The notes under the pieces: generated by a model
The model's input: the letters and a program-made list of their open reading frames with translations, nothing else
Database searches by the model: none
Told to the model about the DNA's origin: nothing
Made by a program: the position numbers and the translations under genes
Shown: positions 1-6,641 of the stretch, piece after piece
How positions within the stretch are numbered: the stretch's first letter is position 1
How the letters are laid out: every line of letters begins with the position of its first letter
Source of the DNA: an uncultured Acetatifactor sp.
GTDB lineage: Bacteria > Bacillota > Clostridia > Lachnospirales > Lachnospiraceae
Direction of reading: 5' to 3'
Length of the DNA: 22,365 bases
Assembly (NCBI GenBank): GCA_910577035.1
Contig: CAJTKW010000065.1
Span: 1 to 22,365 of the forward strand

Positions 1-16
1 AAAGTAACATAATCTT

Positions 17-70
17 TCAACTTTTTTTGTCCAAAGTATTGACATAGGTCCATCTTTCTGTAATCTTCAT
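17..70 (-). other. Possible 5' end of a gene running off the left edge, or a 17-codon ORF
   Basis: On the minus strand a strong Shine-Dalgarno sequence (GGGAGGAAAGATC) precedes an ATG at position 70. The frame encodes only 17 residues (MKITERWTYVNTLDKKS) before a TGA at 17-19. A run of seven A (minus strand, positions 22-28) lies just before the stop, and removing one A would keep the frame open to the window edge. A second frame through the same bases is also open from an ATG at about position 55 (MDLCQYFGQKK...), but its start has a weaker ribosome site. I cannot tell whether this is a genuine short ORF, a gene broken at the poly-A tract, or a sequencing error. No function is assigned. Confidence 0.25.
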
Positions 71-155
71 GATCTTTCCTCCCAAATTGTTTTGTACGCT
101 TTCTTCTAAAACTTATTAATTACCCCATCGGACTCACCCCTTTCACCAAATGTTA

Positions 156-1301
156 TTACTCTGCAAAGGCATCTCGATTTGTCCAAATCAATTCGCCATT
201 AACAGCATTTACAGCAAAAATATGCTCGCACATTATGCACCTCTCCTTCTCATTATTTCCTATCCAGAATCTCCAAATCGGCATAATCTTTGGCATCTCT
301 TCCGAAGAAGCAGCAGCCAGATACTCCAAACTGATTTTTGTGATACATATCTGTGTTTCCTGTATCTGCATGGAATCAATTTGTTCCTGTATGGCTGCAA
401 CAGCTTCCATTGGTGTCAGTATTGCTCTATCCAATCCAATATCCTCCATCGAATATAAAGTTCCCCATACTTTCACTGGAAAAGGACTTCCTTTCGATGT
501 TGCTGTACTAAAATTATGCCAAACCGTTACAGGCATTCCGTCAACTGTCTGTTTAAAGACAGCCTTGACATAAGGATGTTCGCTGTCTTCTCCACAAATA
601 TGGATGTAGTTACACAAATAATTTGCATCTGTTACTGAATCAATAATTCCCTGTCCTATCTGTTCTATTTCTCTAGGAGTGCTATCCGTAACTTCTACAA
701 ACAACATCACATCTTCCTCATTCAGAATCTGTATGGGAGATATTTTACTTGTTCGCATATAATCTAATGCAATATCTACCCGTTCAATATTCACAATTTG
801 TTCACTGGGAATTTGTGAATCCTTGATCTGATACATCCAACTTTCCTTACGTGGGGTCTCAAATTCCCATGAATTCTTTTGTTCATTGTACATTGCAGCC
901 CCATTTACATCCCAACTTTCCGCAGGAAACATCTTCTCAAGTACTGTTCTTCTAATTTCCTCAGTAAATTCCATCGGTATATACTTATAACAACTCACAC
1001 GGCTGATACCTTCCAAATCAACCTGTGCATTAATAGAAATAATTCCTCCGCCAGAAATTTCTATTATTTGCGTTACCATAGTTCCGGCACTGGCAGCAAG
1101 AATATCTTGGTTCAAGCCCTCTACGGTGTCGTTTTGTGGCATATCAGAACCATTTCCCACCTTTTCAACATCAGTATTGCTTTCTACTATATCTGCGGAA
1201 ATATTTTGTTCCTCACTGTCCGCTTGTTGTGTACACGCTGTTAATGAAAACAGCAGCACCAGAAATAATACTATCCTATGTAACTTTAGCCTTTTATACA
1301 T
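156..1301 (-). CDS. Putative lipoprotein downstream of agrDB (DUF6034-like, tentative)
   Basis: A 381-residue protein with a lipoprotein signal peptide: basic N-terminus (MYKRLKLHR), a hydrophobic stretch at about residues 10-20 and a lipobox LTAC, with the lipidated cysteine at residue 23. An acidic, Ser/Asn-rich linker follows at about 24-65, then a globular domain. The C-terminal end has the pattern MPIWRFWIG followed by IFAVNAVNGELIW, reminiscent of the DUF6034 / YycH-YycI-like extracytoplasmic lipoproteins of Clostridia; this family assignment is from memory and tentative. It lies 52 bases after agrB in the same direction, with no terminator seen between them, so it is probably the third gene of the agrD-agrB transcript. 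It may act outside the membrane in sensing or regulation, but its role is unknown. The ribosome site (AAAGGA) sits very close to the ATG. Confidence 0.7.
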   Translation of the reverse strand: MYKRLKLHRIVLFLVLLFSLTACTQQADSEEQNISADIVESNTDVEKVGNGSDMPQNDTVEGLNQDILAASAGTMVTQIIEISGGGIISINAQVDLEGISRVSCYKYIPMEFTEEIRRTVLEKMFPAESWDVNGAAMYNEQKNSWEFETPRKESWMYQIKDSQIPSEQIVNIERVDIALDYMRTSKISPIQILNEEDVMLFVEVTDSTPREIEQIGQGIIDSVTDANYLCNYIHICGEDSEHPYVKAVFKQTVDGMPVTVWHNFSTATSKGSPFPVKVWGTLYSMEDIGLDRAILTPMEAVAAIQEQIDSMQIQETQICITKISLEYLAAASSEEMPKIMPIWRFWIGNNEKERCIMCEHIFAVNAVNGELIWTNRDAFAE

Positions 1302-1353
1302 TTTCCTTTATACAGCAATGATACCGTATTTCCCTTTCTGTGAGATTACCTGC

Positions 1354-1923
1354 TTATATCTGCAACTGCCGCTTCACCTTGCCCGCCAGCAAAGATATGC
1401 CTACAATAAAGAAGACTATTGTCAGCACAACCATTAACTCTTTCCACCCCAAAAATGAGGCCAGCATAAAAAGAATTCCTTCCAATAGCAAAACCAACCT
1501 TGTCCGTTTTCGGTAGATCCTGTACTCCGTCTGATCCAAAAGTTTATTGTCATTCTCAACTGGTGCCATTACAAAAATGACGAAAAAAGATAAAAAGAAA
1601 ACCAAACTATAAACTAGCTCTGAACACCCAAGCTGCACAAAACAGATAATGGATACCAGCAGTATTGCTGATGAAAACAGCAGGCATCCTGCTTTTGTCT
1701 TTGCATGGAATCCTCCTGCATTCTTCCTTAATGGGAATATCAGCAACCACAGCAGGAAACTACCTGACAGGAAGTCAAAGCAATATCCAATCACCAAAGT
1801 GATCAGCATACCAAGCAAACTGCTCCCAAGGTTTTCCAGACCATATTCTACAATCTCTACATCGTCCGGCGAGATAATCCCATCCCTCAGGAGCATTCCT
1901 GCCAAGACCTTTTCTGCCCTCAA
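1354..1923 (-). CDS. agrB: AgrB-like accessory gene regulator protease
   Basis: A 189-residue polytopic membrane protein of the AgrB family, close to the usual length of about 190-200. AgrB cuts the C-terminal tail from the AgrD pre-peptide and forms the thiolactone intermediate that becomes the exported autoinducer. The signature is present: R66-K-N-A-G-G-F-H73, then C80. The His and Cys are seven residues apart, as in the catalytic His77/Cys84 pair of Staphylococcus aureus AgrB. Several hydrophobic segments follow (about 40-63, 78-120, 145-185). Its ATG overlaps the stop of agrD by four bases (ATGA), so the pair is translationally coupled, fitting the need for matched peptide and protease. 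Confidence 0.93.
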   Translation of the reverse strand: MRAEKVLAGMLLRDGIISPDDVEIVEYGLENLGSSLLGMLITLVIGYCFDFLSGSFLLWLLIFPLRKNAGGFHAKTKAGCLLFSSAILLVSIICFVQLGCSELVYSLVFFLSFFVIFVMAPVENDNKLLDQTEYRIYRKRTRLVLLLEGILFMLASFLGWKELMVVLTIVFFIVGISLLAGKVKRQLQI

Positions 1924-2063
1924 AACTTACGCAACTTTTTTACTGCCTGCGGCTCTTTGGGCTGAAAACCGACACAAGGACATGCCGTATTTGCTTCCAC
2001 GCTGGCAGATTTCTTTGCCAGATATGCAATGGTTTTCTTTACAGTAACTGTAATTTTCTGCAT
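1920..2063 (-). CDS. agrD: AgrD-like cyclic (thio)lactone autoinducer pre-peptide
   Basis: A 47-residue peptide with the three-part AgrD design. It has a basic amphipathic leader (residues 1-25, MQKITVTVKKTIAYLAKKSA...), a short cysteine-containing core (T26-A-C28-P-C30-V-G-F33) and a charged C-terminal recognition tail (QPKEPQAVKKLRKF). The tail matches the [YF]-x-P-K-x-P pattern of Firmicute AgrD peptides. Aligning F33-Q-P-K with the Y-E-P-K of the Listeria peptide suggests a five-residue ring C28-P-C-V-G32, with a second, free cysteine at 30. The start was chosen because AAGGGAGGGATGAAGC gives a good ribosome site directly upstream. The same frame stays open up to 2171, but that extension runs into the terminator and is unlikely to be translated. 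The stop overlaps the agrB start. Confidence 0.9.
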   Translation of the reverse strand: MQKITVTVKKTIAYLAKKSASVEANTACPCVGFQPKEPQAVKKLRKF

Positions 2064-2160
2064 TGCTTCATCCCTCCCTTCCGAAAATGAATTTACCACA
2101 AAATTACAAATTGTGCCGTTTCTTGGAATAATTGGTCTATAAATTTGCCAAAATTGGACG

Positions 2161-2198
2161 CAAAAAAACACGGTGGAGATTTCTCACCATGCTTTTTT
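2161..2198 (-). terminator. Rho-independent, apparently bidirectional terminator between agrC and agrD
   Basis: A seven-base-pair stem (CATGGTG with CACCGTG, one G-T wobble) spans 2169-2191 and encloses a partly self-complementary AGAAATCTC loop. On the minus strand it is followed by seven T (positions 2162-2168). On the plus strand the same hairpin is followed by six T (2193-2198). It begins 11 bases past the histidine kinase stop and lies upstream of agrD, so the kinase/regulator transcript should end here and agrD-agrB should have their own promoter in the AT-rich 2064-2160 interval. I did not find a convincing sigma-A promoter there by eye. Confidence 0.75.
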
Positions 2199-2202
2199 AT
2201 AT

Positions 2203-3483
2203 CTATATCATATTGCCAACCATTGACATATATAAGATTAATTTAACACTGAAAATGTTCCCTCTCGTCTGTATATCTATATTTCCATTATATAACTCCA
2301 CAATTTTCTTGACGTTTTTTAATCCAATACCATGCTGTTCTTTTTTCTTTTTTGTTGTCAGGAAAATTCTACTGCCATCTCTTTTATTTACTTCCGAAAT
2401 AGTTTCTGTCACATAACTGTTTTCTATCTGAATCTTCAGTACACCTTTTTGTAATGCGATATAAACATTCAGATATTTTCTTTCCGTCTTCCTTGCTGCT
2501 TCTATTGCATTTTCCAGCAAATTTCCAATCAGCACATTAAGATCAAAGGAGTGCATGATTTCTTCAGGAAGTATTACCTTTACATCAACCGTCTCTAATT
2601 CCGCCTTTGCCTTCTGCAGCATATAGTTCAAGACGCTGTCAATCTCCACATTACCCGAAGAAACAATCTCTTTAGGATTATGGATAAAATATTCCATACG
2701 GTCTATATAATCCTGAATTTCTACTACATTGTACTTGTTTGCCAGCAGTTTCAATTCATTCATATGGTGTTTCATGTCATGCCGCATTGCTTTCACCTTC
2801 TCTTCACTCTGAAAGACCGCATCAAGCTGATTTGAATAGATCTGCACTTGATTTTTCAGCATCTCCGTCTCATATTTTTGCGAGATAGAGTGGAGCAATT
2901 GATTATATAAATAAAGCATAAAAAAGTTAACAATAAGCAATCCCAAAGCCACAGCAGCTATCCCTACTTCCTCGCAGACCTCCGAATATGCCAGGAACCA
3001 AATGATAATTATGCTGCATAGAGGCACCACTATCAGTGAAACATTCTGTGTCTGCTCTACATTTCTATGTATTGTAATGATTTTTTCCGCCAAAAGCAGG
3101 CACACCAAAATCATAAATACCGATACCATTTCATAAATCTGGTCAAACCTCTGCCCGTCCTCATACTGTATAAACAGCATAGTGCCAGCAATATCGCACC
3201 CCATGTTAATCAAGTATATCGATCCTGTTACAAATAGATTTGTTTTAACCGACTTTGTATACAATCGCACAATTCCGCTGATTCCTATCAGGTTGCACAC
3301 AATATTAATCCACATCGTATGAAATGCCCAAAACAGTGTCATATTGAGAACATAAAAACAAGCGCATATAAACAAAATCTGTTCTTTCTTTCGCACTGCT
3401 TTACCAAAAAAGATATTTACAAATCGGTAAATCAAATAGATTCGCAATAAATTAGTTGTGGCACTAATCATAAAATCAAACAT
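2203..3483 (-). CDS. agrC: AgrC-like GHKL sensor histidine kinase
   Basis: A 426-residue membrane histidine kinase of the AgrC/ComD-type (HPK10) class. The N-terminal half (about residues 1-195) holds six or seven hydrophobic segments and should bind the extracellular peptide. A coiled dimerisation region (about 200-230) leads to the phospho-acceptor motif RHDMKHHMNEL, with the likely phosphorylated histidine at 235. The ATP-binding GHKL domain follows, with an N-box NLLENAIEAA at 321-330 and a G-box HGIGLKNVKKIVELY at 384-398. It starts two bases after the response regulator stop, so the two are co-transcribed and form a cognate pair. The adjacent agrD and agrB make the cyclic peptide its probable ligand (inference from context). 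Confidence 0.9.
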   Translation of the reverse strand: MFDFMISATTNLLRIYLIYRFVNIFFGKAVRKKEQILFICACFYVLNMTLFWAFHTMWINIVCNLIGISGIVRLYTKSVKTNLFVTGSIYLINMGCDIAGTMLFIQYEDGQRFDQIYEMVSVFMILVCLLLAEKIITIHRNVEQTQNVSLIVVPLCSIIIIWFLAYSEVCEEVGIAAVALGLLIVNFFMLYLYNQLLHSISQKYETEMLKNQVQIYSNQLDAVFQSEEKVKAMRHDMKHHMNELKLLANKYNVVEIQDYIDRMEYFIHNPKEIVSSGNVEIDSVLNYMLQKAKAELETVDVKVILPEEIMHSFDLNVLIGNLLENAIEAARKTERKYLNVYIALQKGVLKIQIENSYVTETISEVNKRDGSRIFLTTKKKKEQHGIGLKNVKKIVELYNGNIDIQTRGNIFSVKLILYMSMVGNMI

Positions 3484-3485
3484 AA

Positions 3486-4190
3486 CTATTCGTCCCTCAA
3501 TATCCTTTCCCTGACCTGTTTACGATTTATTTTGCTGATTGTTAATATTGTTCCATTTACCAATTCTACCATTTCATAGGTATACCGCAAAACATATTCT
3601 TTATTGATTACATATGACTGATGAATCATGATGAAATCATCTGTCAACCCTTTCATAATATCTTTTAACTTACCATACATCTCATATACATCATGCGGTG
3701 TTACGATTTTTATCTTTTTTGCCCCGCTTTCAAAATACATAATATCCCCCATGGCAATGTAGTAATAGTCTTTCCCCTGTCTAAATTCAAATCTTTCATT
3801 TCGCTTTTTAATGATTTTGATTGCCGTATCCATCGCATGATTAATATGATCCTGTAAAATTGGTTTTACTAAAAAATCCATAGGCTGCGTTTTAAATAAC
3901 TGCAGGGCATAAGACGCTTTTCCTGAAATATAGATGATCTGCAATCCCATATTATCCAACACGCTTCTGATGTAACTTCCAACCTCTATCCCTGTCATTT
4001 CAAATAATTCAATATCAAGAAATAGAATATCCAAGTGATTACCCTGCGCCAGATAATCTCTTAACCCTTCTCCAGTGTACCAAATCTGCACCTCAACCTG
4101 AACTGTCTTTTCTTCTGCATACCGCAGCAGCATATTTTCAATAGCTGTGCAAATATTTTCTCCGTCATCACATATTCCTATATTATACAT
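3486..4190 (-). CDS. agrA: AgrA-like LytTR response regulator
   Basis: A 234-residue response regulator. The receiver domain (about 1-120) has the acidic pair D8-D9, phospho-acceptor D59 (in LFLDIEL) and conserved lysine K109 (in DFLVKP). The C-terminal half (about 137-234) is a LytTR DNA-binding domain, recognisable by YYYIAMGDIMYFES and HQSYVINKEYV. Proteins of this class usually activate their own agr locus by binding direct repeats. The start at 4190 was preferred over an in-frame ATG at 4235 because GAGGTGTGG stands immediately before it and because the receiver fold begins at MYNIGICDD. It leads a two-gene unit with the histidine kinase. Confidence 0.9.
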   Translation of the reverse strand: MYNIGICDDGENICTAIENMLLRYAEEKTVQVEVQIWYTGEGLRDYLAQGNHLDILFLDIELFEMTGIEVGSYIRSVLDNMGLQIIYISGKASYALQLFKTQPMDFLVKPILQDHINHAMDTAIKIIKKRNERFEFRQGKDYYYIAMGDIMYFESGAKKIKIVTPHDVYEMYGKLKDIMKGLTDDFIMIHQSYVINKEYVLRYTYEMVELVNGTILTISKINRKQVRERILRDE

Positions 4191-4402
4191 ACCACACCTC
4201 GTAATATTTGTTTTGCAAAATGATACATCTTTCATGTTTATATTTCAACCCTTTCTCCTGTGCCTGTTTTGGTACTAATCTTTTTAAAATTGCAAACTAA
4301 CTACTCTAAGTATGAACCATTTCCTTATTTTTGTAAATATAAATATTTTAAATATATTATGGGTATTTGAAATAGTATAAACTTATTTTGTGGAGGTGTG
4401 GA
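4191..4402. other. AT-rich divergent intergenic region between agrA and the XRE gene
   Basis: This interval of about 210 bases separates the response regulator (minus) from the XRE regulator (plus) and must hold divergent promoters. It is very AT-rich, with TATAAA at 4375-4380 and TATTAT at about 4355 on the plus strand, but neither has a good -35 at the right spacing. A GTTAG-type half-site resembling the AgrA/LytTR consensus lies at 4296-4304 (minus strand GTAGTTAGT), with a poorer one at 4312-4320. Their spacing does not match the usual direct repeat, so operator function is only a possibility. Confidence 0.35.
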
Positions 4403-4732
4403 ATGGACGAAAAATTTATCCAGGAAAGAATCAATGAATTACGCATGAAAAAGAATATCTCCGAATATCAGCTTAGTCTGGAACTGGGACACAGCCAGGG
4501 ATATATTCAGGCGATAACCTCCGGCCGTAATCTTCCCTCTATGAGCGCCTTTCTTGACATCTGCGCTTATTTTGACATTACACCCTCTGAATTTTTTAAT
4601 CCTTCTGTCAATAATCCAAGCCTGCTCAGAGGCATAATGGAAGATGTGGAAAAATTGTCAGAAAATGATTTACTGCTTCTCTCCACCGTACTCAAACGCT
4701 TTTTAGAACTATATCCCAAACCACAGAGTTGA
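4403..4732 (+). CDS. Small XRE-family helix-turn-helix transcriptional regulator
   Basis: A 109-residue protein with a Cro/C1-type DNA-binding domain at about residues 6-65. Helices can be read from IQERINELRMKK, YQLSLELG, SQGYIQAITSGR and the closing AYFDITPSEFF, typical of small XRE repressors. A short C-terminal helical segment (LSENDLLLLSTVLKRFLEL) may mediate dimerisation. The start at 4403 follows an ideal ribosome site (TGGAGGTGTGG) six bases upstream. It is the only clear plus-strand gene in the window, lying divergently from the agr regulator and convergent with the winged-helix gene. That position suits a local regulator of the element or of agr; its target is not visible. Confidence 0.82.
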   Translation: MDEKFIQERINELRMKKNISEYQLSLELGHSQGYIQAITSGRNLPSMSAFLDICAYFDITPSEFFNPSVNNPSLLRGIMEDVEKLSENDLLLLSTVLKRFLELYPKPQS

Positions 4733-4793
4733 TATAGTATGGTTCTTAAAATACTTCTTTTTCCGCTTTTAATCTTTCTGTTAAACTGGGAGT

Positions 4794-5483
4794 TCAAGGA
4801 GGTATCAAACTGACCCCCTCCCCCGGCCACTGGCAGGCAAATATGATTTGTTGCCTGTCACGGAAAAAATCTCCTGTAATGCAAGTATTTTCACCCTTTG
4901 ACAAATGTCCTTGTACTTTATTCCCAGTTACGCTGGCAATACCCCTTGTCTTTCCGGCATTGTTATTATCTGCGCAACATTTTAACCAGATCAACAAACT
5001 GCGCCTGTTTACTTCATCAGAACCCCCTGTATTCCCCTTTTCTCTCTGTTCCGCTACACTTTCGCTTTCCAGTATGCCTGCAAATTGTTCTCTGCACAAA
5101 ATGTCTGTATTTTTCTGTGCAATAACTACAGGTTCTTCACCTGTCTGTTCCAATTTCTCTGTCTGCATATTTTTCTCCGGCTCAACAATCAGTTCTGAAA
5201 CATTTGCTTTCTCTGCGAAATGCAACGTATATAGATTTGAGGTCTGCCCCTTGTTTCCCTCTCGAAACCGGCTCTCCTTTGTAACATATCCGGCCTCCAC
5301 CAATTCCCGCATGGCACGCTTGACTGTGGATATACTGATATGCAGATCACGGCTGATGGTGGGTACAGCCGGAAAGCAGGTCTGCTCCTTGTCAGAACGG
5401 TCAATTAAATATATAAGAACCTGCAATGCCCTGCTCTTTAATTGTGACTGATATGCTGACTGTTTCATCTCAAACTGGTTCAT
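4794..5483 (-). CDS. Winged-helix DNA-binding protein (HTH_36 / DnaD-replication-type N-terminus)
   Basis: A 229-residue protein. The first 90 residues form a winged helix: LKSRALQVLIYLIDRSDKE, then CFPAVPTISRDLHISISTVKRAMREL (recognition helix around ISISTVKRAMREL), then a wing GYVTKESRFREGNKGQTSNLYTL. This pattern is typical of HTH_36 proteins of plasmids, phages and conjugative elements, which act in replication initiation or regulation. The remainder (90-229) has no recognisable domain and looks poorly ordered. The ribosome site AAGGAAAC supports the start at 5483. It is the last gene of the minus-strand run, and its 150-base leader contains a symmetric set of GGCGG boxes that could be its own binding site (inference). 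Confidence 0.75.
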   Translation of the reverse strand: MNQFEMKQSAYQSQLKSRALQVLIYLIDRSDKEQTCFPAVPTISRDLHISISTVKRAMRELVEAGYVTKESRFREGNKGQTSNLYTLHFAEKANVSELIVEPEKNMQTEKLEQTGEEPVVIAQKNTDILCREQFAGILESESVAEQREKGNTGGSDEVNRRSLLIWLKCCADNNNAGKTRGIASVTGNKVQGHLSKGENTCITGDFFRDRQQIIFACQWPGEGVSLIPP

Positions 5484-5533
5484 AATCGTTTCCTTGCCTC
5501 TCTTATTTTTTCGCTTAATTTATCCTGTTTCTC

Positions 5534-5600
5534 TGGCGGAGTTAAAATTAGGCGGTCTACCCACCATAAACTGTGTATACCGCCCGCTCATTATCCGCCA
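5534..5600. promoter_or_regulatory. Nested inverted repeat of four GGCGG boxes, possible operator or origin
   Basis: Four boxes are arranged almost perfectly symmetrically about position 5567: TGGCGGA (5534-5540), GGCGGT (5551-5556), ACCGCC (5579-5584) and TCCGCCA (5594-5600). Within each half the boxes recur at 15-16 base spacing, and the halves are inverted, which resembles a site for two protein dimers. On the minus strand a possible weak promoter overlaps it (TTGGCG, 16 bases, TATACA), pointing to the winged-helix gene. Possible roles are auto-regulation by that protein, a replication-initiator site or a transfer-related site. The symmetry is seen directly; the function is inferred. Confidence 0.5.
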
Positions 5601-5636
5601 AAATTCTGCAATCATACGATCCATATAATACGCAAA

Positions 5637-6623
5637 TCAGTTCCCAACAATATATCTCCCTATGACATTCTTGAAAACTTTTGCATTAGGGCCGCCGTCC
5701 ATGCAGTCCGGCTGGTATTCCAAAAAGAATACCTTATGGTAATCGGTCTGGAATGCCTCTGCGTAGGTATCACGCAATGACTTTTCCACAAACGGGCACA
5801 GTATGAAAGCTGTTCTCGTCTCGTACTGCTCCAGGAGCCTCATGGTATGCTCCATTTCATAAGGTTTCATGCCACAGACCAGCAGCAGAATATCCGCATC
5901 CGGCTCCGGCCTGCCCGTTCCGTAATCTTCTATCAGGAAATGGAACCCTGCCCCCGGGGCCTGTGTCCCATACCACATTTTCTCCAGACGGCATCCGCCC
6001 GCCTCTTCCTCCATCTCATAGGCATCCCGCAGGAAAGGGATGATGCCGCTGCTATTCTTCTCCACATAGGCCACACTTGCCCCCACGCTGCCCAGCCATG
6101 CGGCAAACCCCAGCGCCGTGGTGGTGGTTCCGATACGGCTTTGGGAACTTACCATGGCAATCCTGACACGATCCGCATGGAAATGGTAATGTTCCCCCTG
6201 CTTTTCAGAACTTTCCCTCTCCCTGGGGCAGAACCTTGTCATGCCCCGGCTGCTTAGGGACTGCCTGATCTCCTCCTGCATCTCCCATATCTCTGTGCTG
6301 GTGACGATATTACCCACCCCGGCATCCAGCAATGCCCGGCACAGCGGGTCATTCTCCCGCAGCCCCTCGCAGATCACGGTGATCCTGGCATTATACATTG
6401 TCAGAAATTCCTCAATGGCATGGGCAAAGTCCCCGTCCTCATCCCCGAAAGCGATACGGTCTAACACCAGTTCCGTACAATGGGAGAAATTCCGCATATC
6501 ATAAACCACAAACTGCTTTAGCATGAAATTCCCCGTCATCTTCTTAACCGGCAGGGCATCCTCCTGCTCTGCCAGAAAGTCCAGCAGATTGGTATGCTGC
6601 TGGGATGATAAATATAAAATCAT
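5637..6623 (-). CDS. TadZ/CpaE-like ParA-MinD family protein with degenerate P-loop
   Basis: A 328-residue protein with the two-part build of TadZ/CpaE. The N-terminal receiver-like domain (about 1-125) includes ARITVICEGL and LLDAGVGNIVTS. The ATPase-like domain (about 150-328) has its nucleotide loop at 159-169 reading SSQSRIGTTTT. Both lysines of the deviant Walker A (KGGxGKT) are missing, although the G-T-T-T core remains, and ADILLLVCG is a beta strand like those of ParA proteins. TadZ proteins act in polar localisation of Tad pilus machines, and known members can have atypical P-loops. This gene follows the C39 protease gene by 18 bases, far from the other Tad genes. A canonical P-loop paralogue lies at 18252-19082. 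The ribosome site is AAAGGAAA, somewhat distant from the ATG. Confidence 0.72.
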   Translation of the reverse strand: MILYLSSQQHTNLLDFLAEQEDALPVKKMTGNFMLKQFVVYDMRNFSHCTELVLDRIAFGDEDGDFAHAIEEFLTMYNARITVICEGLRENDPLCRALLDAGVGNIVTSTEIWEMQEEIRQSLSSRGMTRFCPRERESSEKQGEHYHFHADRVRIAMVSSQSRIGTTTTALGFAAWLGSVGASVAYVEKNSSGIIPFLRDAYEMEEEAGGCRLEKMWYGTQAPGAGFHFLIEDYGTGRPEPDADILLLVCGMKPYEMEHTMRLLEQYETRTAFILCPFVEKSLRDTYAEAFQTDYHKVFFLEYQPDCMDGGPNAKVFKNVIGRYIVGN

Positions 6624-6641
6624 AGCCTGATTTCCTTTCTC

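Noticed and set aside
2064..2160. Promoter for agrD-agrB
   Set aside because: TGTAAT resembles a -10 but no acceptable -35 is found at 16-18 bases; only the need for a promoter can be inferred.
4296..4320. Pair of LytTR/AgrA-like half-sites upstream of agrA
   Set aside because: One half-site is a fair match but the second is poor and the spacing is 7 bases, not the usual 12-13, so it is not called as an operator.
4736..4765. Possible terminator after the XRE gene (AGTAT/ATACT stem, then T-rich)
   Set aside because: The stem has only five A/T-rich pairs with a long loop; too weak to support.
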